DNA from: Arcticimaribacter sp965277835
GTDB lineage: Bacteria > Bacteroidota > Bacteroidia > Flavobacteriales > Flavobacteriaceae
DNA length: 64,000 bases
Reading direction: 5' to 3'
Assembly (NCBI GenBank): GCA_965277835.1
Contig: OZ255841.1
Location: 1-64,000, forward strand
Shown here: piece after piece, positions 1 to 9,800 of the stretch
Position numbering within the stretch: position 1 is the stretch's first letter
How the letters are laid out: each line of letters opens with the position of its first letter
The notes under the pieces: model-generated
What the model was told of the DNA's origin: nothing
Databases searched by the model: none
The model's input: the letters and a program-made list of their open reading frames with translations, nothing else
Made by a program: the position numbers and the translations under genes

Positions 1-1
1 T

Positions 2-655
2 TATACGGCAGCGATTTTTGCTTACGCACTCGATGCAGAATCTGTTACTATTTGGAAGGATGTTCCGGGTGTTTTAAATGGAGACCCTAGAGTGTTTAAA
101 AACACGCAACTTTTAAATCAAATATCTTATGTAGAAGCCATTGAACTTGCTTTTTATGGGGCTTCGGTAATTCACCCTAAAACGCTTCAGCCACTTCAAC
201 GAAAAGAAATTCCGTTGTATGTAAAATCTTTTATAAACCCAGAAGGGTTAGGAACTATGGTTTCTAAAGGGAAAAGATTAGAACCTTATGTCCCTTGCTA
301 TATCTTGAAACCTAAACAAGTATTGTTGCGACTTTCTACACTAGATTTTTCGTTTATGGTTGAAGATAATATTAGCGAAATTTTCGCTTTACTTCACAAG
401 TATCAAATGCGTGTAGATTTGATTCAAAACTCAGCAATCAGCTTTTCTGTTTGTATAAACAACAAATATGATAGATTAGAAGAACTAATAGCTATTTTAC
501 AACCTAAATTTAAAGTAACTGTATTTGAAGATGTTGATTTATATACGGTTCGGCATTTTACTCCAACTGCACTAAATGAAATTGAAAAACAGAAAGACAA
601 TATTTTACTAGAACAATACGCTCAAGAAACAATTCAATATGTAATTGAAAATTAG
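2..655 (+). CDS. lysC: Aspartate kinase, C-terminal part (5' end outside window)
   Basis: The frame is open from base 2, so this is the last 217 residues of a gene that begins before the window; an ATG-less internal GTG at 92 is not the start. Aspartate kinase phosphorylates L-aspartate in the first step towards lysine, threonine, methionine and diaminopimelate. The visible segment has the end of the kinase domain (TIWKDVPGVLNGDPRV, the family's TDVDGV/DPR region, and YGASVIHPKT) followed by the regulatory ACT region. No homoserine dehydrogenase domain follows, so it looks monofunctional at its C-terminus. It is convergent with arsC, 7 bp away. The family call is firm; which isoenzyme it is cannot be told. 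Confidence 0.9.
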   Translation, partial: YTAAIFAYALDAESVTIWKDVPGVLNGDPRVFKNTQLLNQISYVEAIELAFYGASVIHPKTLQPLQRKEIPLYVKSFINPEGLGTMVSKGKRLEPYVPCYILKPKQVLLRLSTLDFSFMVEDNISEIFALLHKYQMRVDLIQNSAISFSVCINNKYDRLEELIAILQPKFKVTVFEDVDLYTVRHFTPTALNEIEKQKDNILLEQYAQETIQYVIEN

Positions 656-662
656 GTTCTAT

Positions 663-1082
663 TTAATTGATATACGTTTCTATAAAATTTTTACAATACG
701 TTTTAATTTCGTTACGGGTATTTCTAAAAGCTGTTTCAATTTCTTCTTCGTTTCCTTTTAGTTTTGATGGGTCAGTAAAATTATGATGCAATTTTTTAAT
801 TACATTACCTGTGAAAATAGGGCAATTTTCAGCAGCATGGTCACAGACTGTGAGTATAAAATCGAAAGAAATATCTTGGTAATCCGAAATTAAATTTGAA
901 GTGTTTTTTGAAATATCAATATCTATTTCTTTCATTGTTTTAATCGCACGGGGGTTTACACCATGAGTTTCGATACCAGCACTATAAACGTCAATTTTAG
1001 TGTTCCCAAAAAATTCCATAAACCCATGAGCTATTTGGCTTCGACATGAGTTTCCTGTACAAATAATTAGTAGTTTTTTCAT
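663..1082 (-). CDS. arsC: Arsenate reductase, thioredoxin-coupled type (low-molecular-weight phosphatase fold)
   Basis: 139 residues, normal for this family, which reduces arsenate to arsenite. The phosphatase loop is visible near the N-terminus as CTGNSCRS, giving Cys8 and Arg14 of the CX5R motif. A redox pair, Cys80 and Cys87, lies in the VCDHAAENCP segment, as in the pI258-type ArsC that is recycled by thioredoxin. The redox pair favours ArsC over a plain protein-tyrosine phosphatase. It is the last gene of a minus-strand run, 16 bp after the dehydrogenase. No arsR or arsenite pump is adjacent, so its regulation and even its physiological substrate are uncertain. Confidence 0.85.
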   Translation of the reverse strand: MKKLLIICTGNSCRSQIAHGFMEFFGNTKIDVYSAGIETHGVNPRAIKTMKEIDIDISKNTSNLISDYQDISFDFILTVCDHAAENCPIFTGNVIKKLHHNFTDPSKLKGNEEEIETAFRNTRNEIKTYCKNFIETYIN

Positions 1083-1098
1083 TTAGAGTAAGTTTAAA

Positions 1099-2052
1099 TT
1101 AAGTTATTTTATTACCAAAATCAGCAATAATTTTATTTGATATAATTTGCGATAATTTTATATGACTTTCCATAGTCAATCCTGCAACGTGAGGGCTTAG
1201 AAGCACCTTATTTGAGTTTAATAAATAAGAAAAACTAGCATTATCTTTTTGAGACTCAAATATATTTTCGAAAGAGCTACTTTCATATTCTAAAACATCT
1301 AGACCTGCTCCTAAAATTTTTCCAGACTTTAACCCATCTACTAAGTCCTTTGTACTAACAGCACTACCTCGGGCGGTGTTAATTAACCAAAAATTGCGTT
1401 TCATTTGCATTATAAATTTATGATTAATCATACCCTTTGTTAGTTTAGTTTGTGGTGTGTGTAGGCTTAAAACGTCTGCTGTGCTTTGGAGTTCTTCTAA
1501 AGATACTGAAGAGGCATACTTGTCAGATTGTAAGGGAAGTATATCATAGAAAACAACTTTTTTAATATCAAAACCATATAGTTTTTTAGCAAAACTTTTA
1601 CCCATATTACCGTATCCAATAATTCCTATGGTTTTTCCTTCGAGTTCTATACCTCTATGCTCTTCTCTTAACCAATTTTTATTTCTAACACTTTGGTCTG
1701 CTCTATTAAGTTTGTTAAATAATGAAAGTAACATTCCAAGGGCGTGTTCTCCTACAGCGTTACTATTGCCTAGTGGAGCAGAAAAAAGTTTAATCCCCAT
1801 TGTTTTAGTCATTGGTTGGTCTATGTTTTCTAGACCAGCGCCTACTCTTCCTATGAATTTAAGGTTACTAGCGTTTTTTAAAAAAGCAGCGTCAATAGAA
1901 AACCTACTTCGAATAATTAGCCCGTCATATTGTTCTATTTGTTCAAGTATTTCTTCTTTGGTTTGTGTATATGCTAGGGTATTTTCAAATCCTGCTTGAG
2001 TTAATTTTTCTAAAAGTATAGGATGATTTTTATCAATATGTAGCACTCTCAT
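1099..2052 (-). CDS. D-isomer-specific 2-hydroxyacid dehydrogenase (phosphoglycerate dehydrogenase-like)
   Basis: 317 residues with the family's two-domain layout. The NAD-binding glycine motif GYGNMGK is at residues 146-152, and the catalytic triad is present as Arg228 (NTARGS), Glu255 (DVLEYE) and His288 (SPHVAG). The length is that of short 3-phosphoglycerate dehydrogenases without an ACT domain, but serine biosynthesis is an inference: no serC or serB is nearby, and related enzymes use other 2-hydroxyacids. It starts with ATG 10 bp after mgtE and precedes arsC on the same strand, so it is probably co-transcribed with them. Confidence 0.8.
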   Translation of the reverse strand: MRVLHIDKNHPILLEKLTQAGFENTLAYTQTKEEILEQIEQYDGLIIRSRFSIDAAFLKNASNLKFIGRVGAGLENIDQPMTKTMGIKLFSAPLGNSNAVGEHALGMLLSLFNKLNRADQSVRNKNWLREEHRGIELEGKTIGIIGYGNMGKSFAKKLYGFDIKKVVFYDILPLQSDKYASSVSLEELQSTADVLSLHTPQTKLTKGMINHKFIMQMKRNFWLINTARGSAVSTKDLVDGLKSGKILGAGLDVLEYESSSFENIFESQKDNASFSYLLNSNKVLLSPHVAGLTMESHIKLSQIISNKIIADFGNKIT

Positions 2053-2062
2053 AATGTATAAC

Positions 2063-3421
2063 TCAAAAATCTAAAAAGGTTTGTGCAATATAAAAAAACA
2101 GAAAAATCCCAAAAATATCATTAGAGGTTGTTATAAATGGTCCTGTGGCGATTGCAGGGTCAATACCTCGTTTATCGAGAATTATAGGTACAAAAGTTCC
2201 AATTAGTGCAGCAATAATAATAACCACCATCATTGATGCCGCAACAGTGAAACTTAGAGCAAGGTCTTGGTTAATAATAACTCCGAAAAGAATTAAAACA
2301 ACGGATAAGAAAAACCCATTGATTAAGCTTAAACCAATTTCTTTTAAAAGACGACTAAGTAAAGAGCCTCTGATAACATCGTTAGCTAGCCCTTGAACAA
2401 TAATTGCTGAAGATTGGACTCCAACATTTCCTGCCATTGCTGCAATAAGTGGAGTATAGAAAAATAAACTTCGTAGGGTTGGTTGATTCATTACCTCTTC
2501 GAAGTCTTTTAATATAAAGACACTACCTAAACCTCCAATTAATCCTAAGAAAAGCCAAGGTAGTCTAGCTTTTGTTAATTGTAATATACTATCATTAGCT
2601 TCAACATCATTCGAAATACCCGCTGCTAATTGATAGTCTTTATCGGCCTCTTCTTTTATTACATCAACAATATCGTCAATTGTAATTCGCCCGAGTAACT
2701 CCATGTCGTTATTTACTACGGGAATGGCTTCTAAGTCATATTTAGACATAATTTTAGCAACATCTTCAATATTGTCATCAACATTTACATAATCAACTTT
2801 TGGAGTATATATATCTTTAATTGTTGCTTTTGATTTTGCAGTAAGAAGGTTTTTTAATGACAACCTGCCAATAAGTTTATTTTTATTTGTTACGACATAT
2901 ATAGAATGAACTCGAGTTACTTGTTCTGCCTGTACCCGCATTGCATTAACACATTTAAGGATGCTTAAATCTTCTTCAACCTTAACAAGCTCTTTAGCCA
3001 TTAATGCACCTGCTGTATTTTCATCGTAGGTAAGTAACTCTCGAATGTCTTCAAGGTGCTTAGTGTCCGAAATTTCGGACATTACTTTTTCTTGGCGTTC
3101 TTCTGGTAATTCTGCAATGAGGTCAGCAGCGTCATCTGTGTCTAAAACCTCTAATTCTTCAGCAATTTCTTTTGCAGATAATTGTTTCAGAATTTTTTCC
3201 CTGAGTTCTTCATTAATTTCAGCAAGCGCATCTGCTGTTTGTTCACTATTTAAAAGTTTAATGAGATAAACAGCATCTTCAAGCGATAAATTTTCAGCAA
3301 CTTCGGCAATGTCAGCATAATGAACGTTTGCCAATTGGCGAATTAACTTTTTGTCTGCACGTTTTTTTACAAGCGACTCAATTTTCTCAAAAGTAATATT
3401 GTCAAAATGAGGTGCTGCCAT
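2063..3421 (-). CDS. mgtE: MgtE-type magnesium transporter
   Basis: 452 residues from the ATG at 3421; a TTG two codons earlier is less likely. It is an inner-membrane Mg2+ channel/transporter. The order of parts is typical: an N-terminal helical MgtE domain (DTDDAADLIAELPEERQEKV), two CBS domains around residues 135-255 that sense magnesium, a connecting helix, and about five hydrophobic segments from residue 285 to the end, including the pore-lining FVPIILDKRGIDPAIATGP region. The start lies inside the 3' end of rsmA, a 20-bp overlap that suggests translational coupling. Nothing in the sequence indicates an Mg2+ riboswitch. Confidence 0.93.
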   Translation of the reverse strand: MAAPHFDNITFEKIESLVKKRADKKLIRQLANVHYADIAEVAENLSLEDAVYLIKLLNSEQTADALAEINEELREKILKQLSAKEIAEELEVLDTDDAADLIAELPEERQEKVMSEISDTKHLEDIRELLTYDENTAGALMAKELVKVEEDLSILKCVNAMRVQAEQVTRVHSIYVVTNKNKLIGRLSLKNLLTAKSKATIKDIYTPKVDYVNVDDNIEDVAKIMSKYDLEAIPVVNNDMELLGRITIDDIVDVIKEEADKDYQLAAGISNDVEANDSILQLTKARLPWLFLGLIGGLGSVFILKDFEEVMNQPTLRSLFFYTPLIAAMAGNVGVQSSAIIVQGLANDVIRGSLLSRLLKEIGLSLINGFFLSVVLILFGVIINQDLALSFTVAASMMVVIIIAALIGTFVPIILDKRGIDPAIATGPFITTSNDIFGIFLFFYIAQTFLDF

Positions 3422-4187
3422 TTTCAAATCTTTGAGTTAATGCTATAAAATCGTCTCCTGAGAGTTTTTCTGGGCGAAGCCCAAAGATAACATCTTCTGT
3501 ATTAATATCAGATGTTAGTAATGTTTTTAAACTGTTACGAATGGTTTTTCGTCTTTGTTGAAAGCTTAATTTGACAATTTTGAAGAGCAATTTTTCATTA
3601 CAATTGAGCGTATATTCTTCTTTTCTTTTAAGAGTAATTACCCCAGAATCTATTTTGGGGGGTGGATTAAATACATTTGGAGGAACAGTAAATAGATATG
3701 TAGCCGAGTAGAAAAGTTGAACCAAAACCGAAAGAATACCATACTTTTTTGATCCAGGTAACTCACAAATTCTTTCGCCAACTTCTTTTTGGAACATTCC
3801 TACGAAAAAAGGAATTTGATTTCGATGCTCAATGGTTTTAAAAACAATTTGAGTAGATATATTGTACGGGAAATTACCAATAATAGCAAAAGGTGTGCTG
3901 TTGAATATAGATGAGATATCAAATTTCAAAAAATCATCTTCAATAATATTATGTTCTAAATGGGGGTATTTCTTTTTAAGAAAACTAACAGACTCACGGT
4001 CAATTTCAATAAGATATACGTTATTGTTAGTGTGAGGTAAATACTGAGTTAGTACCCCCATCCCAGGTCCAATTTCTAGGACTTTAGAATAGTTTTCAAA
4101 ATTAAGTGTGTTTGCTATTTTAGATGCAATATTAAGATCTTTTAAAAAGTGTTGACCCAACTTTTTTTTAGCACGAACGACTTTCAT
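3402..4187 (-). CDS. rsmA: 16S rRNA dimethyladenosine transferase RsmA (KsgA)
   Basis: 261 residues. It dimethylates two adjacent adenosines in helix 45 of 16S rRNA late in 30S maturation. The N-terminus KKKLGQHFLKD is the family signature, the SAM-binding motif VLEIGPGMGVLT is at residues 37-47, and the adenine-binding NFPYNIS is at 105-111. A C-terminal helical domain with FQQRRKTIRNSLK follows. Its ATG overlaps the stop of the DUF4286 gene (ATGA) and its 3' end overlaps mgtE. The gene order serS-DUF4286-rsmA-mgtE is one I recall from other Flavobacteriia. Confidence 0.95.
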   Translation of the reverse strand: MKVVRAKKKLGQHFLKDLNIASKIANTLNFENYSKVLEIGPGMGVLTQYLPHTNNNVYLIEIDRESVSFLKKKYPHLEHNIIEDDFLKFDISSIFNSTPFAIIGNFPYNISTQIVFKTIEHRNQIPFFVGMFQKEVGERICELPGSKKYGILSVLVQLFYSATYLFTVPPNVFNPPPKIDSGVITLKRKEEYTLNCNEKLLFKIVKLSFQQRRKTIRNSLKTLLTSDINTEDVIFGLRPEKLSGDDFIALTQRFENGSTSF

Positions 4188-4498
4188 TGAATTGCTGCTA
4201 TTTGCTCTAGTTCGGTTCTAAATGAAAGAATTTTATCTCCAAACTTTTTAACAGCATTTTTTCTCAATAGTGTAGCATCTTCTTTTAGGTAAGCGTCGAA
4301 TGCAGAACGATTTTTGCAATGATATTGAGCGGCATAACTTCGCCCTTTAGAACTATCTTCTGTAACTACTTTAAGTAACAATATTTTTATAAACTTCCCA
4401 GTCGCCATCATTTCTGGCATATGCGTATTGTTCATCCAATCAATCCATTGAGTTTCAATGGAGGGTTCAACATGTGTAGTGACATTATATATTAACAT
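4184..4498 (-). CDS. DUF4286 family protein
   Basis: 104 residues, small and soluble, with no signal peptide. It starts MLIYNVTTHVEPSIETQWIDW and looks like a dimeric alpha/beta ferredoxin-like fold of the DUF4286 family, known mostly from Bacteroidota. Function is unknown. It sits between serS (9 bp upstream) and rsmA (4-bp ATGA overlap), so it is very likely co-expressed with translation and ribosome-maturation genes, but that does not prove a role there. Confidence 0.8.
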   Translation of the reverse strand: MLIYNVTTHVEPSIETQWIDWMNNTHMPEMMATGKFIKILLLKVVTEDSSKGRSYAAQYHCKNRSAFDAYLKEDATLLRKNAVKKFGDKILSFRTELEQIAAIQ

Positions 4499-4507
4499 TG
4501 AAGATTT

Positions 4508-5779
4508 TTATGAAATTATTTCAAAACCAGTATAGGGGACTAATGCTTTAGGTATTTTTATTCCATTTGGCGTTTGATTATTTTCTAATAACCCTGCTAA
4601 CACACGGGGGAGTGCCAATGAACTTCCATTTAGAGTGTGAACCAAATGTTTTTTACCTTCCTTATTTTTATAGCGCAGCTGTAATCGTTCTGACTGAAAA
4701 CTTTCGAAGGTAGAAACTGAGCTTATTTCAAGCCATTTGTCTTGTGCGGTTGAAAAAATTTCAAAGTCATACGTTAGGGCAGAGGCAAACCCTAAGTCGC
4801 CACCACATAAACAAAGTATTCTATAGGGAACTTCAAGTTCTATGAGAATAGATTTGACATGATTTATCATTTCTTCTAAAGCAATACGAGAACGTTCTTG
4901 GGTTTCTAGGCGAACTATCTCAACTTTATCAAATTGATGCAAACGATTTAATCCTCGAACATTTGCGCCATAGCTTCCAGCTTCCCTCCTAAAACAAGGC
5001 GTGTATGCTGTTAAGCAAATAGGGAGCTGTTTTTCTTCTAAGAGCCTGCCTCTATAAATATTAGTTAGAGGTACTTCGGAAGTTGGAATTAAATATAAAT
5101 CATCTATACCGACATGATACATTTGCCCTTCTTTGTCTGGAAGTTGCCCTGTACCATATCCAGATGCTTCGTTTACTAAAAGAGGTACTTGTATTTCTTT
5201 ATATCCTGCCGTAATATTTTTATCTAAAAAATAATTAATTAATGCACGTTGTAGCCGCGCACCTTTTCCCTTATATACGGGAAATCCTGCACCTGTAATT
5301 TTATTTCCAAGTTCAAAATCAATTAGGTCATATTTTTTGGCGAGTTCCCAATGCGGAAGTGCTTCTGAAGAAAGTGAAGGGATAGTACCTCCACGTTCTG
5401 TTTCGATGTTATCATTTTCGGAAACTCCTTTAGAAACAGCTTCTAAGGGAACATTAGGAATTTGGAGCCGTATAGAAGTTAAAGATTGTTCTGTTTGGTG
5501 CAAATGTTCTTGCAGCTCTTTGGAGTTTATCTTTAACTCGGCGGAACGCTCTTTTAAAGCTTGTGCTTCTTTTCCCTTACCATTTTTAAATAATTGTCCT
5601 ACTTTTTTAGCAAGTTCATTTGCTTCTGCAAGTTGTTGGTCTAAACTTGTTTGAGTTTTTCTTCGGTCATCATCAAGCTCTAATAATTGGTTTATAAGAC
5701 CAATGTCGGTAAAGTTTCTTTTTTCCAGAGCTTTAATAACAGCGTCCTTATTTTCTCTGAGATGTTTTAAATGTAGCAT
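4508..5779 (-). CDS. serS: Seryl-tRNA synthetase
   Basis: About 423 residues from the ATG at 5779; an upstream in-frame TTG at 5791 would add four residues but the family begins at MLHLKHLRENKD. It is a class II synthetase charging tRNA-Ser. An N-terminal coiled-coil arm (residues about 25-105) that binds the long variable arm of tRNA-Ser is followed by the catalytic core with motif 2 (FRREAGSYGANVRGLNRLHQ) and motif 3 (NGSSLALPRVLAGLLENNQ). A perfect Bacteroidota -7 element (TATCTTTG) lies about 23 bp upstream of the ATG, so it may have its own promoter within the ribF-arsC run. Confidence 0.96.
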   Translation of the reverse strand: MLHLKHLRENKDAVIKALEKRNFTDIGLINQLLELDDDRRKTQTSLDQQLAEANELAKKVGQLFKNGKGKEAQALKERSAELKINSKELQEHLHQTEQSLTSIRLQIPNVPLEAVSKGVSENDNIETERGGTIPSLSSEALPHWELAKKYDLIDFELGNKITGAGFPVYKGKGARLQRALINYFLDKNITAGYKEIQVPLLVNEASGYGTGQLPDKEGQMYHVGIDDLYLIPTSEVPLTNIYRGRLLEEKQLPICLTAYTPCFRREAGSYGANVRGLNRLHQFDKVEIVRLETQERSRIALEEMINHVKSILIELEVPYRILCLCGGDLGFASALTYDFEIFSTAQDKWLEISSVSTFESFQSERLQLRYKNKEGKKHLVHTLNGSSLALPRVLAGLLENNQTPNGIKIPKALVPYTGFEIIS

Positions 5780-5801
5780 AGACTTAATCAATAAAGTATT
5801 A

Positions 5802-5809
5802 CAAAGATA
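5802..5809 (-). promoter_or_regulatory. Putative -7 element for serS
   Basis: On the minus strand this reads TATCTTTG, an exact match to the Bacteroidota -7 consensus TAnnTTTG, in the short gap between ribF and serS. The expected start of transcription would be about 15 bp before the serS ATG. No clear TTTG -33 element is seen 19-21 bp further upstream, so the call rests on the -7 alone. Confidence 0.45.
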
Positions 5810-5830
5810 TTATTTTAGTCTTTTAAGGAA

Positions 5831-6763
5831 TTAATTTTCAGACTTAAAAAGAGCAATACACTTTTCTTTATCTCTTATAAGTTGCTGTTTAAGTTTCTCT
5901 AAAGAATCAAATTTTTGTTCTTCTCGGATTTTACTTAAAATTTCAATAGTTAATTCTTGATTATATAGGTCCATATCAAAATCAAAAAAATGTACTTCTA
6001 TAGATATAGAGGCGCCACCCAAAGTAGGGCGAATACCAATATTCATCATACCAAAAGTTAGTTTATTTTTAATTATTGATTGAATTTGATACACTCCGTT
6101 CGGAGGAATAAGTTTATATTCTTCTTTAATTTGAATGTTTGCAGTAGGGAAATTTAGTGTTCTTCCAATTTCTGAGCCTTTTATAACAGTGCCACTAAGT
6201 TTAAAAGGGCGGTTTAAATAGCGCGAAACATTTTTGATATTTCCATTAAGTAGGGCTTCGCGAATTTTAGTAGAACTAATATTTATTGAGGCTACTTCTT
6301 GAGCAGAAATTTCTTCTACTTCAAAATTATAGATGACCCCATATTGTTTTAAGTCTTTTATAGAAGCCTCCCTATTTCTTCCAAACTTATGGTTATAACC
6401 AATTATTACTTTTGATACTTTGAATACATTAACCAAAATGTCGCGTGTAAACTCTAAAGACGTTAATCTTGAAAATTCTTTAGAAAAGGGGTGAATAACT
6501 AAAACATCGACTCCTAAAGAACTTAAAATCTGCTCTTTTTCTTTTAGCGTGTCAATTAGTTTGATATTACTATCTTTTTGAAGAACCATTCTTGGGTGTG
6601 GAAAAAATGTTAACACCACAGCTAAGTGTCCTTTGGATTTAGCTTTATTAACAAGGTCAGTAATTATTTTTTGATGACCTAGGTGTACTCCATCAAAAGT
6701 ACCAATAGTTAATACACTGGGCTTTTGCTCTTTATAATCTTCAATGTTTTGAATAATCCTCAC
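5831..6763 (-). CDS. ribF: Bifunctional riboflavin kinase / FAD synthetase
   Basis: 310 residues, starting with GTG at 6763. It phosphorylates riboflavin to FMN and adenylylates FMN to FAD. The N-terminal FAD-synthetase domain has the nucleotidyltransferase motif GTFDGVHLGHQ (residues 22-32) and the ISSTKIRE motif near 165. The C-terminal riboflavin kinase domain starts at about 185 and has the GRTLNFPTANI motif. It is the first gene of the minus-strand run and is divergent from the large protease at 6863. Confidence 0.95.
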   Translation of the reverse strand: MRIIQNIEDYKEQKPSVLTIGTFDGVHLGHQKIITDLVNKAKSKGHLAVVLTFFPHPRMVLQKDSNIKLIDTLKEKEQILSSLGVDVLVIHPFSKEFSRLTSLEFTRDILVNVFKVSKVIIGYNHKFGRNREASIKDLKQYGVIYNFEVEEISAQEVASINISSTKIREALLNGNIKNVSRYLNRPFKLSGTVIKGSEIGRTLNFPTANIQIKEEYKLIPPNGVYQIQSIIKNKLTFGMMNIGIRPTLGGASISIEVHFFDFDMDLYNQELTIEILSKIREEQKFDSLEKLKQQLIRDKEKCIALFKSEN

Positions 6764-6862
6764 TTGACTTTAAAAAGACTATATTTGTGTTATATATTAC
6801 AATAGTTGCAAAAGTATTGTTTTTAAGTTTAAATAATTGACTTATTTCAAATCAGATAGTAT
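6764..6862. other. Divergent intergenic region between ribF and the large protease
   Basis: 99 bp, AT-rich. On the plus strand TATATTTG at 6780-6787 is a perfect -7 element for the protease, with the likely RNA start about 70 bp before its ATG, but no TTTG sits 19-21 bp upstream of it (a TTG at 6764-6766 is only 13 bp away). No sigma-54-like GG-N10-GC element is visible here, in contrast to the region before the paralogous protease. No stable hairpin or small ORF is evident. Confidence 0.4.
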
Positions 6863-9800
6863 ATGAAAAGAAAACCTATATTATTTATGTTGGGGGTATT
6901 ACTATCTTTTTCTCTTCATTCTCAAGATTTATGGACTTTTAAGACTAACAATTTGTTATCTCGAGGCGTTACCCCTGAAGAGAAAATAAAGACAATTGTT
7001 TTAGATGCAAATCAATTTAAAACGTTTTTAGATGTAAGAGCGCGAGGTGCAAAATCAGAACAAACAATAGATTTTCCGAATGAGCTAGGAAATATGGAGA
7101 CTTTTGTAGTAGTAAAAGATGATTTACTATCTCCAGAATTAGCGAAGAAGCATCCCGATATAGGAGTATATAGAGGCATAAGTAAGACGAGAAAGGGAGT
7201 AACAGTTCGTTGGAGTTATTCTCCACATGGTATAAATGCTATGTTGTATTACCCTGGAGGGTATCATTTTATTCAACCAAAGAAAGAAGGAGCAAAGAAC
7301 GAGCATTTGTTTTATAAACGAGAGGCGAGTTTGTATAAAGACTACGGACCTTTTGAATGTTTGGTGAAAGGGGAAAAAGATATAAGTAATTATAAAGGAA
7401 GAGGAGCTGCTAGACAATATAAATCTATGGTCACAGGAACTATAACAACTTATAGATTGGCAGTAGCGACTACAGGGGAGTTTACACAATTTTGGGGAGA
7501 TAATGATGCTACTAATGGTACAAATAAACAAGATGCTCTTGCAAATATAGTAAGTACAATAAATCGTGTTAATCAGGTTTTTGAAGTAGATTTTGGAGTT
7601 CGTTTTCAATTGGTTTCAGGAGAAGGATTAATATATGATAACTCAAGCACAGACCCTTTTACTGGTAGTGGAAGTGCACTGTTAGCTGAAACACAACAAA
7701 CAATTGACACTAATTTCGGAACAGCTAATTATGATGTAGGACATTTGTTTACAGTAATTACACCTACTCCAGGGGTTGCCGTAGGGGTTGGGCTTGCTGC
7801 GTTAGGTGCTTTATGCGCTCCTACACATAAAGCAAATGCATATAGCGCACGTTTTACTACAGTACCAAAGAATAGTCCAAATGATATTTTTGACATAACT
7901 GTTGCTCATGAATTAGGTCATCAGTTTGGAGCAAGTCATACATTTTCTCATGCTTTGGAGGGGGCAGGTCTAGCAAATGTTGAACCAGGTAGTGGGTCAA
8001 CCATTATGGGTTATCCTGGAGGGGGAACAGGTTCTAGTGTCCAAAACATAGCGGATTATTATTTTCATTCTCATACTATATCGCAAGTAAAAAACCTTAT
8101 ATCTATGAGATCTTGCGGGACTGTGAGTACAACAACAAATAATATTCCGACTGTTTCAGCAGGAGCTAATATAAGTATTCCTATGGGTACTGCTTATGAA
8201 TTAACCGCTACAGCTACGGATACGGATAATGATGCTTTGACTTATTGTTGGGAACAAGTGAATTCAGGAGAAGTCGTTACAAGAGCAACCTTTGGGCCTA
8301 CCCTTGTAACCGGCCCTCAGAATCGTTCATTTCCGCCTACTAGTTCTCCTAAACGCACAGTTCCTTCTATAGCACATGTATTATCAGGGAGGTTGACATC
8401 AACCAACCCTAGAGAAAATAGTAATGAGTGGGAAACAGTTTCTACCGTAAGTAGAACACTTCGTTGGGCAGTAACGGTAAGAGATCGTTCCAACGGAATG
8501 CCAAGTATGGGACAAACTGCACAATCATTTCTTAAGCGTATATATGTATATTCTAATTCAGGACCATTTAGTGTTACTTCACAGAACACAACAGGTATAG
8601 TTTGGAGAACAGGAGCCCAAGAGCGGATTTCTTGGGATGTGGCAAATACAAATACTTCACCAATTAATACTAATACGGTGTCTATTTATATGTCTACAGA
8701 TGGAGGTCAAAACTTCAATACACTTGTAGTAGCCAACACCCCTAATGATGGGAGTTATGATTATACAATACCATCGGGTTTAGTTTCAACTAATGCACGT
8801 TTGATGATTAGAGCAGATAATAATATTTATTTTGCAGTGAATAGTCAACCTTTTACTATAATAGATGCAGGTTTATTTAGCACTACCATTACTCCTACCT
8901 TGATAGAGGGCTGTGGTGCTACTTCTTCGGTGAGTTATAACTTTGCATTGAATCGATTAAATGGTTTTACGGGTACAGTTAGTTTGAGTTTGGATAATAT
9001 ATCTGCTGGGGTAACTTATACAATAACCCCTCCGATGGGTTCATTAGGTACAGCAGTACAAACAATACCAGGAACTATAACACTTACTAATTTAGTTCCT
9101 TTAGCTACAGGTACTTATACGATAGATTTAGTATCACAATCTGGTTCAGTTCGAGCGACAAATCCTTTTGTATATCGAAAGCTACCAATTTCTATCCCTG
9201 TTGTACCAACAAGTTTAACAGCGACAAATGTATTAAGTCAGCCTTTGCGACCTGCATTTAGTTGGCAAGCAGTTTCAGGAGCAACATCATATACTATAGA
9301 ACTTTCGCCACAAAATAATTTTTCAACCATATCTGTTTCTTCAACCCTTAGTACTACGACTTTTGCACCTACCCAAAACCTAGAACGGAATACTCTGTAC
9401 TATTGGAGGGTTAGAGCTTCGAATAGTTGTGGGGTGGGTAATTATTCTGCGACTCAGAATTTTAGAACGCTTAATGTAGAATTATTTAGTACTACTGTTA
9501 CTCCTACGTTGATAGAAGGCTGTGGCGCTACTTCTTCGGTGAGTTATAACTTTACATTGAATCGATTAAATGGTTTTACAGGTACGGTTAGTTTGAGTTT
9601 GGATAATGTACCTACTGGGGTAACTTATACAATAACCCCTACGATGAGTTTATCAGGAGGAGTATTGACAATACCAGGAACTATAACGCTTACTAATTTA
9701 GTTCCTTTAGCTACGGGTACTTATACGATAGATCTAGTATCACAATCTGGTTCAGTTCGAGCGACAGATTCTTTTGTATATCGAAAGTTACCGATTTCTA

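Noticed and set aside
6780..6787. TATATTTG before the large protease as a full promoter.
   Set aside because: Only the -7 fits; the nearest TTG is 13 bp away. It is mentioned in the intergenic entry rather than called as a promoter.
7139..7609. 156-codon antisense frame near the start of the large protease, Ser- and Cys-rich.
   Set aside because: Shadow of the coding strand; low-complexity composition and no promoter or partner.
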